From Lachnospiraceae bacterium (GTDB lineage Bacteria; Bacillota; Clostridia; Lachnospirales; Lachnospiraceae), in NCBI GenBank assembly GCA_910575075.1, contig CAJTCY010000009.1, positions 1-64,000 on the forward strand: a stretch of 64,000 nt of DNA, read 5' to 3'. Shown in pieces: positions 59,363 to 64,000 of the stretch; position 1 is the first letter of the stretch; the number at the start of each line of letters is the position of its first letter. The translations under genes were made by a program, and so were the position numbers. The notes under the pieces were generated by a model. The model was not told the DNA's origin. It searched no databases and was given only the letters and a program-made list of their open reading frames with translations.

Positions 59363-59863
59363 ATGGCAAAAGTAGGAATTGTTATGGGCAGCGACTCAGA
59401 TATGCCAGTAATGGCAAAGGCGGCGGATATTCTGGAGGAATTGGGCATTGAATATGAAATGACCATTATTTCTGCTCATCGAGAGCCGGATGTATTTTTT
59501 GAATATGCAAAATCAGCAGAGCAAAAAGGGTTTAAGGTAATCATCGCAGGAGCAGGGATGGCAGCGCACCTGCCAGGTATGTGCGCGGCAATTTTTCCAA
59601 TGCCGGTAATCGGGATTCCTATGCATACCACCTCCCTGGGAGGAAGGGATTCTCTGTATTCTATTGTGCAGATGCCTTCTGGCATTCCCGTTGCCACGGT
59701 GGCAATCAATGGAGGAGCCAACGCTGCGCTTCTGGCAGCAAAAATCCTTGCCACAAGTGATGATCAACTTCTTTTGAAACTGAAAGATTATTCTGCAAAA
59801 TTAAAAGAACAGGTGCAGGCCAAAGACGCAAAATTACAGGAAGTGGGATATAAGAATTATTAA
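59363..59863 (+). CDS. purE: 5-(carboxyamino)imidazole ribonucleotide mutase
   Basis: A 166-residue class I PurE moving the carboxyl group in purine synthesis (N5-CAIR to CAIR). IVMGSDSDMPVMAKAADIL and TIISAHREPDVFFEYAKSAE carry the active-site Ser/Asp/His; GAGMAAHLPGMCAAIFPMPV follows. The ATG at 59363 has AAAGGAG; upstream in-frame codons overlap the promoter. First of four pur genes. Confidence 0.96.
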   Translation: MAKVGIVMGSDSDMPVMAKAADILEELGIEYEMTIISAHREPDVFFEYAKSAEQKGFKVIIAGAGMAAHLPGMCAAIFPMPVIGIPMHTTSLGGRDSLYSIVQMPSGIPVATVAINGGANAALLAAKILATSDDQLLLKLKDYSAKLKEQVQAKDAKLQEVGYKNY

Positions 59864-59908
59864 TCACTGTCTGTCATGATAGTTTCAGATAAAATTAGGA
59901 GGAATACA

Positions 59909-60934
59909 ATGGATTACAAGAATGCAGGTGTTGATATTGAAGCAGGCTATAAATCGGTCGAGCTGATGAAAAAACATGTACAACAGACCATGAGGCCGGA
60001 GGTACTTACTAATCTGGGAGGCTTTTCCGGTGCATTTTCCATGGAAAAATTCAAAAACATGGAGAAGCCGACCCTGGTGTCTGGCACCGATGGTGTGGGA
60101 ACGAAACTGAAACTTGCCTTTTTACTGGACAAGCACGATACCATCGGCATTGACTGTGTGGCGATGTGTGTCAATGATATTGCCTGTGCAGGCGGAGAAC
60201 CGCTGTTTTTCCTGGATTATATTGCCTGCGGCAAGAATTATCCGGAGAAAATCGCAGAGATTGTAAGCGGCGTGGCACAAGGGTGTATACAGAGCAATGC
60301 CGCGCTGATCGGCGGAGAGACAGCAGAGATGCCGGGATTTTATCCAGAGGATGAGTATGATCTTGCCGGGTTTGCGGTAGGTGTGGTGGATGAGAAAGAC
60401 ATTATCACTGGCGCAGACTTGAAGGCAGGGGATGTGCTGATCGGCATGGCCAGTTCCGGCGTGCATTCCAATGGATTTTCTCTGGTGCGCAAGATCTTTC
60501 ACATGGAGAAAGAGACCTTGAATACATATCATGAGGAACTGGGAAAGACCCTGGGCGAGGCTTTGCTGGCTCCAACGAAAATCTATGTGAAGGCGCTGCG
60601 TGCTATTAAAGAGGCAGGAGTGCGCGTTTTGGCGTGCAGCCATATAACAGGCGGCGGTTTTTATGAAAATGTGCCCAGGATGCTACCAGAGGGAAAACAT
60701 GCAGTCATTGAGAAAAACAGTTATGAGATTCCAGCAATTTTCAAAATGATGGCGAGAGAAGGGCAAGTAGAAGAAAAAATGATGTACAATACCTATAACA
60801 TGGGAATTGGCATGGTGCTGGGCGTAGATTCGGCGGACGTGGATAAGACGATGGAAGCCATCCGGGCAGCAGGCGAGACTGCTTATGTAATCGGCAGGGT
60901 GGAAGACGGAGAAAAAGGAGTAACCTTATGTTAA
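59909..60934 (+). CDS. purM: Phosphoribosylformylglycinamidine cyclo-ligase
   Basis: A 341-residue enzyme (AIR synthetase). Typical: [20 protein letters not shown] at the start, [20 protein letters not shown] (ATP loop), [35 protein letters not shown] and [23 protein letters not shown] precedes the ATG at 59909. It overlaps purN by 7 nt. Confidence 0.97.
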   Translation: MDYKNAGVDIEAGYKSVELMKKHVQQTMRPEVLTNLGGFSGAFSMEKFKNMEKPTLVSGTDGVGTKLKLAFLLDKHDTIGIDCVAMCVNDIACAGGEPLFFLDYIACGKNYPEKIAEIVSGVAQGCIQSNAALIGGETAEMPGFYPEDEYDLAGFAVGVVDEKDIITGADLKAGDVLIGMASSGVHSNGFSLVRKIFHMEKETLNTYHEELGKTLGEALLAPTKIYVKALRAIKEAGVRVLACSHITGGGFYENVPRMLPEGKHAVIEKNSYEIPAIFKMMAREGQVEEKMMYNTYNMGIGMVLGVDSADVDKTMEAIRAAGETAYVIGRVEDGEKGVTLC

Positions 60935-61557
60935 GAATTGTAGTCTGCGTGTCTGGCGGAGGGACCAATCTGCAGGCGGTAATAGACGCCATTTCTAAGG
61001 GAAGCATTACCAATGCCAGGATTGAGGCAGTTATCAGCAATAATCCAGGGGCCTATGCATTGCAGCGTGCAAAGGATCATGGGATTTCAGAAATCTGTAT
61101 TTCTCCGAAGCAGTTTGAAAACCGCGAGCGTTTTAATCAAGCATTTTTGGAGGAAGTCAACAAGTATCAGCCGGATTTGATCGTGCTTGCCGGATTTCTG
61201 GTGGTGATACCGGAGATCATGATACGGCAGTACCCAAACCGGATTATCAATATTCATCCGTCGCTGATTCCATCTTTCTGCGGAACGGGCTATTACGGCC
61301 TGAAGGTGCATGAAGGGGTTTTAAAGCGAGGCGTGAAAGTGACAGGCGCAACCGTTCATTTTGTAGATGAGGGCACGGACACAGGTCCGATTATTCTGCA
61401 GAAACCGGTGCTGGTAGAAGAGGGAGATACGCCGGAAATTCTGCAGAGGCGCGTGATGGAACAGGCGGAATGGAACATTCTTCCCCAGGCAATTGATCTT
61501 ATCGCCAATGGGAAAGTTAGCGTAGAGGATGGAAAAGCAGTGATTGCCAATGTCTGA
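60928..61557 (+). CDS. purN: Phosphoribosylglycinamide formyltransferase
   Basis: A 209-residue enzyme transferring formyl from formyl-THF to [23 protein letters not shown] is the phosphate loop, [19 protein letters not shown] follows, and the catalytic Asn/His/Asp set lies in [20 protein letters not shown] and [13 protein letters not shown]. Start inside the purM end with AAAAAGGAG. Confidence 0.97.
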   Translation: MLRIVVCVSGGGTNLQAVIDAISKGSITNARIEAVISNNPGAYALQRAKDHGISEICISPKQFENRERFNQAFLEEVNKYQPDLIVLAGFLVVIPEIMIRQYPNRIINIHPSLIPSFCGTGYYGLKVHEGVLKRGVKVTGATVHFVDEGTDTGPIILQKPVLVEEGDTPEILQRRVMEQAEWNILPQAIDLIANGKVSVEDGKAVIANV

Positions 61558-61589
61558 TAACAGTGGTCAGAAGAAAGGAAAGACAGAAC

Positions 61590-62861
61590 ATGAAAGTATT
61601 GATCGTAGGAAGCGGAGGACGTGAACATGCCATTGCCATGAGTGCGGCAAAAAGTCCCAGGGTGGATAAAATTTATTGTGCGCCGGGAAATGCCGGAATC
61701 GGTCAGATTGCGGAATGTGTTCCTATTGGAGCCATGGAATTTGATAAGCTGGTTACTTTTGCAAAAGAGAAGGAAATTGATTTTACGATAATCGGTATGG
61801 ACGATCCGCTGGTGGGCGGCGTAGTGGACGCCTTTGAGGCGGAAGGGCTGAAAGTATTCGGACCGCGGAAGAATGCCGCAATCCTGGAGGGAAGCAAGGC
61901 TTTTTCCAAGGATCTGATGAAAAAATATAAGATACCGACTGCGGGATATGAAACCTTTGACGATCCCCAAAAAGCGCTGGCTTACCTGGAACACGCCAAA
62001 CTGCCGATTGTGCTGAAGGCAGACGGACTTGCACTGGGAAAAGGGGTGCTGATCTGCAATACCTTAGAAGAGGCAAAAGCCGGAGTTAAGGAGATTATGG
62101 AGGACAAGAAGTTTGGTTCAGCCGGAAATCATATGGTGGTGGAGGAATTTATGACAGGACGCGAAGTGTCCGTATTATCTTTCGTGGATGGAAAGACCAT
62201 CAAAATTATGTCTTCCGCACAGGATCACAAGCGCGCCAAAGACGGCGATCAGGGATTAAATACCGGAGGAATGGGAACTTTTTCCCCCAGCCCTTTCTAT
62301 ACGGCAGAAGTGGATGAATTTTGTAAGAAACATATTTATCAGGCAACGGTGGACGCCATGGCAGCGGAGGGCCGTCCCTTTGTGGGAATTATTTTCTTTG
62401 GGCTGATGCTGACAGAAGAAGGACCGAAGGTACTGGAATATAATGCCAGGTTTGGAGACCCGGAGGCGCAGGTAGTGCTGCCTCGCATGAAGAATGATAT
62501 GATTGAGGTGATGGAGGCATGTGTGGCAGGAACACTGGATGAGATAGATCTGCAGTTTGAAGATAATGCAGCAGTCTGCGTGGTGCTTGCATCCGACGGT
62601 TATCCCGTATCTTATGAAAAAGGCTATCCGATCAGGGGCATGGAGCGGTTTGAGTCAGAAGAGGGATATTACTGCTTCCATGCAGGAACAGCTTTCAGGG
62701 ACGGCGAGATTGTCACAAACGGCGGGCGTGTTCTGGGCATTACGGCAAAGGGCGCCGACCTGAAAGAAGCGCGTGTTAATGCGTACAAAGCCACAGAATG
62801 GGTGGAATTCGGCAATAAATATATGCGTCATGATATTGGAAAAGCAATTGATGAAGCATAA
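61590..62861 (+). CDS. purD: Phosphoribosylamine-glycine ligase
   Basis: A 423-residue ATP-grasp enzyme making GAR from phosphoribosylamine and glycine. KVLIVGSGGREHAIAMSAAK at the start, LPIVLKADGLALGKGVLICN (ATP-binding Lys), DHKRAKDGDQGLNTGGMGTF and VLEYNARFGDPEAQVVLPRM for metal and nucleotide. GAAAGGAAAG site before the ATG at 61590. purC, purF and purH are not in the window. Confidence 0.97.
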   Translation: MKVLIVGSGGREHAIAMSAAKSPRVDKIYCAPGNAGIGQIAECVPIGAMEFDKLVTFAKEKEIDFTIIGMDDPLVGGVVDAFEAEGLKVFGPRKNAAILEGSKAFSKDLMKKYKIPTAGYETFDDPQKALAYLEHAKLPIVLKADGLALGKGVLICNTLEEAKAGVKEIMEDKKFGSAGNHMVVEEFMTGREVSVLSFVDGKTIKIMSSAQDHKRAKDGDQGLNTGGMGTFSPSPFYTAEVDEFCKKHIYQATVDAMAAEGRPFVGIIFFGLMLTEEGPKVLEYNARFGDPEAQVVLPRMKNDMIEVMEACVAGTLDEIDLQFEDNAAVCVVLASDGYPVSYEKGYPIRGMERFESEEGYYCFHAGTAFRDGEIVTNGGRVLGITAKGADLKEARVNAYKATEWVEFGNKYMRHDIGKAIDEA

Positions 62862-62906
62862 GAGAAATCATTGGCAGAACATAAGAAAAAACAGGAGGAT
62901 AGAGTT

Positions 62907-63662
62907 ATGATTAAGTGTAATAATCTGTTTGACAACCAGAATATGAAAATTATTGGGGAGAAAGGGAATGTCAAGGTGTTTGAATACCAGCGTGACCTCA
63001 GCGTAAAACAGGATAATGCGATCGGCGCGTATTACGCAGCAGAAATGAATGTACGTAAACGTCAGGTATTGATTGAATTGAACGGATCACCCTGGCTGCT
63101 TCAGGCAGGAGCCATGCAGTGGATGGCAGGGGACGTGACTATGGGTTCCGGCATCAAAGGCGTGGGTGATTTCTTTGGAAAAGCCATTGCTTCCAAAGTC
63201 ACAAAAGAATCTACGGTAAAGCCAGAATACAATGGGCATGGGCTTCTGATGTTAGAGCCTACCTTTAAGCATATTATTCTCATAGACGTGACAGACTGGG
63301 GCAGCATTGTATTGGAAGACGGCTTATTCCTTGCCTGTGAGGGAAGCATCAAACAGAACGTGACTTCCCGCAGCAACCTGTCATCTGCAGCCCTGGGAGG
63401 CGAGGGACTGTTTAATCTGGCGCTGACTGGAAAGGGAATCGCCGTGCTGGAGAGCCCGGTGCCTTATGAAGAATTGATTGAGTTTGAGCTTGAGGACGAT
63501 GTGGTCAAGATTGACGGTAATATGGCGATTGCCTGGAGCAATTCTCTGAAATTTACAGTGGAGAAATCTTCTAAGAGCCTGCTTGGTTCTGCAGTGTCCG
63601 GAGAAGGGCTGGTAAATGTTTACCGCGGAACCGGAAAGATTTTGATGGCTCCTGTTTTGTAA
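62907..63662 (+). CDS. AIM24-family protein
   Basis: A 251-residue beta-rich protein of the AIM24/TraN-like family (FEYQRDLSVKQDNAIGAYYA, LIELNGSPWLLQAGAMQWMA, LNLALTGKGIAVLESPVP-type strands). Bacterial members have no defined role; the yeast namesake is mitochondrial. The ATG at 62907 has CAGGAGG; it follows purD by 45 nt and probably shares its transcript, with a terminator 66 nt after the stop. Confidence 0.88.
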   Translation: MIKCNNLFDNQNMKIIGEKGNVKVFEYQRDLSVKQDNAIGAYYAAEMNVRKRQVLIELNGSPWLLQAGAMQWMAGDVTMGSGIKGVGDFFGKAIASKVTKESTVKPEYNGHGLLMLEPTFKHIILIDVTDWGSIVLEDGLFLACEGSIKQNVTSRSNLSSAALGGEGLFNLALTGKGIAVLESPVPYEELIEFELEDDVVKIDGNMAIAWSNSLKFTVEKSSKSLLGSAVSGEGLVNVYRGTGKILMAPVL

Positions 63663-63728
63663 ATCTGTGGTATTTAGAGAAGGCTGTATGGCTCAGAGAG
63701 TGAGAAAAAATTTATAGCAAATGAGAAG

Positions 63729-63788
63729 AAGAGGCTGCCGCATTAATACATTGATTTGTAATTTATGTTAGTACGACAGCCTCTTTTT
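63729..63788 (+). terminator. Terminator of the pur/AIM24 operon
   Basis: AAGAGGCTG (63729-63737) pairs with CAGCCTCTT (63777-63785) around a 39-nt A/T-rich loop, followed by T-run. Confidence 0.75.
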
Positions 63789-63952
63789 CACGTTATCTGC
63801 AAAGACAGGCACAGAACCTTTAAAATTTTCTGTCGGGGTTTAAGAAAATATTAATATTAAAAAAGGAAATAAGTGAAGATTTCATAACCTGGGTTTGTTA
63901 TACTAGAATTGTAATATCAAAATCATTTTATCCAGGAAGGAGAAAATCTGTA

Positions 63953-64000
63953 ATGGAGAAAATATTAGTGGTAGATGACGAAAAAGAGATTGCAGATCTG
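63953..64000 (+). CDS. Response regulator, N-terminal end (partial)
   Basis: The last 16 codons in the window, MEKILVVDDEKEIADL, are the opening beta strand and acidic pair of a two-component receiver, most likely OmpR-family. A GGAAGGAG site lies before the ATG. The gene continues beyond the window. Confidence 0.85.
   Translation, partial: MEKILVVDDEKEIADL

Noticed and set aside
1-64000. CRISPR arrays, prophage modules or secondary-metabolite clusters
   Set aside because: No regularly spaced direct repeats of CRISPR type, no cas genes, no phage structural genes and no biosynthetic gene cluster were seen.

Overview
The window looks like chromosomal DNA of a low-GC, gut-type Clostridia, most likely a member of the Lachnospiraceae. 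Reasons: strong AAGGAGG-type ribosome binding sites, tRNAs without encoded CCA, a clostridial gene repertoire (PyrK/PyrD type 1B, a rubredoxin-fused glutamate-synthase-like protein, BspA-type leucine-rich-repeat surface proteins, DUF1653, DUF3796/XRE pairs, AIM24) and a sialic-acid catabolic cluster. The species cannot be named from sequence alone.

Layout. 1-270: end of a 23S rRNA and a tRNA-Asn. 270-8110: accessory genes: a cation exporter behind a probable NiCo riboswitch, an AraC regulator with a decayed GGDEF-like domain, a BlaI/BlaR1-like pair on the minus strand, a DUF3796/XRE pair, a broken GHKL kinase, and a DJ-1/YoaP-like pair. 8110-15450: a mosaic of relics (recombinase stub, 166-bp MITE-like element) next to a two-component system and a two-gene ABC-2 transporter. 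15450-23240: nagB divergent from a nan cluster (nanE, nanA, SSS transporter, YhcH; then nanK, RpiR regulator, nagA from a second promoter). 23300-25070: a secreted acidic repeat protein and six tRNA genes. 25100-34220: a sensor kinase, a REC-HD-GYP protein and a complete chemosensory operon (cheR, cheB, cheY, cheA, cheW, mcp) with no flagellar gene in sight. 34350-40980: KtrAB-type potassium uptake, DUF1653 and pyrCFKD. 41000-46700: MATE exporter, LysR regulator, rubredoxin/GltB-like oxidoreductase and decayed surface-protein genes. 46690-53411: secreted proteins around an ECF sigma factor and an RsgI-like anti-sigma factor. 53412-55568: IS1182-like relic, a probable type I toxin-antitoxin locus, and a second copy of that locus without the toxin. 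55569-64000: pyrE, small membrane proteins, an extended M29 aminopeptidase, purEMND, AIM24 and the start of a response regulator.

How the genes work together. The nan/nag block would import sialic acid by sodium symport and convert it to fructose-6-phosphate, probably under the encoded RpiR repressor. The chemosensory block has all core signalling parts but an MCP with almost no extracytoplasmic domain and a neighbouring HD-GYP protein, which suggests a non-flagellar output. The ECF/RsgI-like pair keeps the Asn-Pro bond at which RsgI proteins self-cleave and sits among surface-protein genes it may control. Several repeat families are scattered through the intergenic spaces; one occurs five times, each time directly behind a terminator hairpin.
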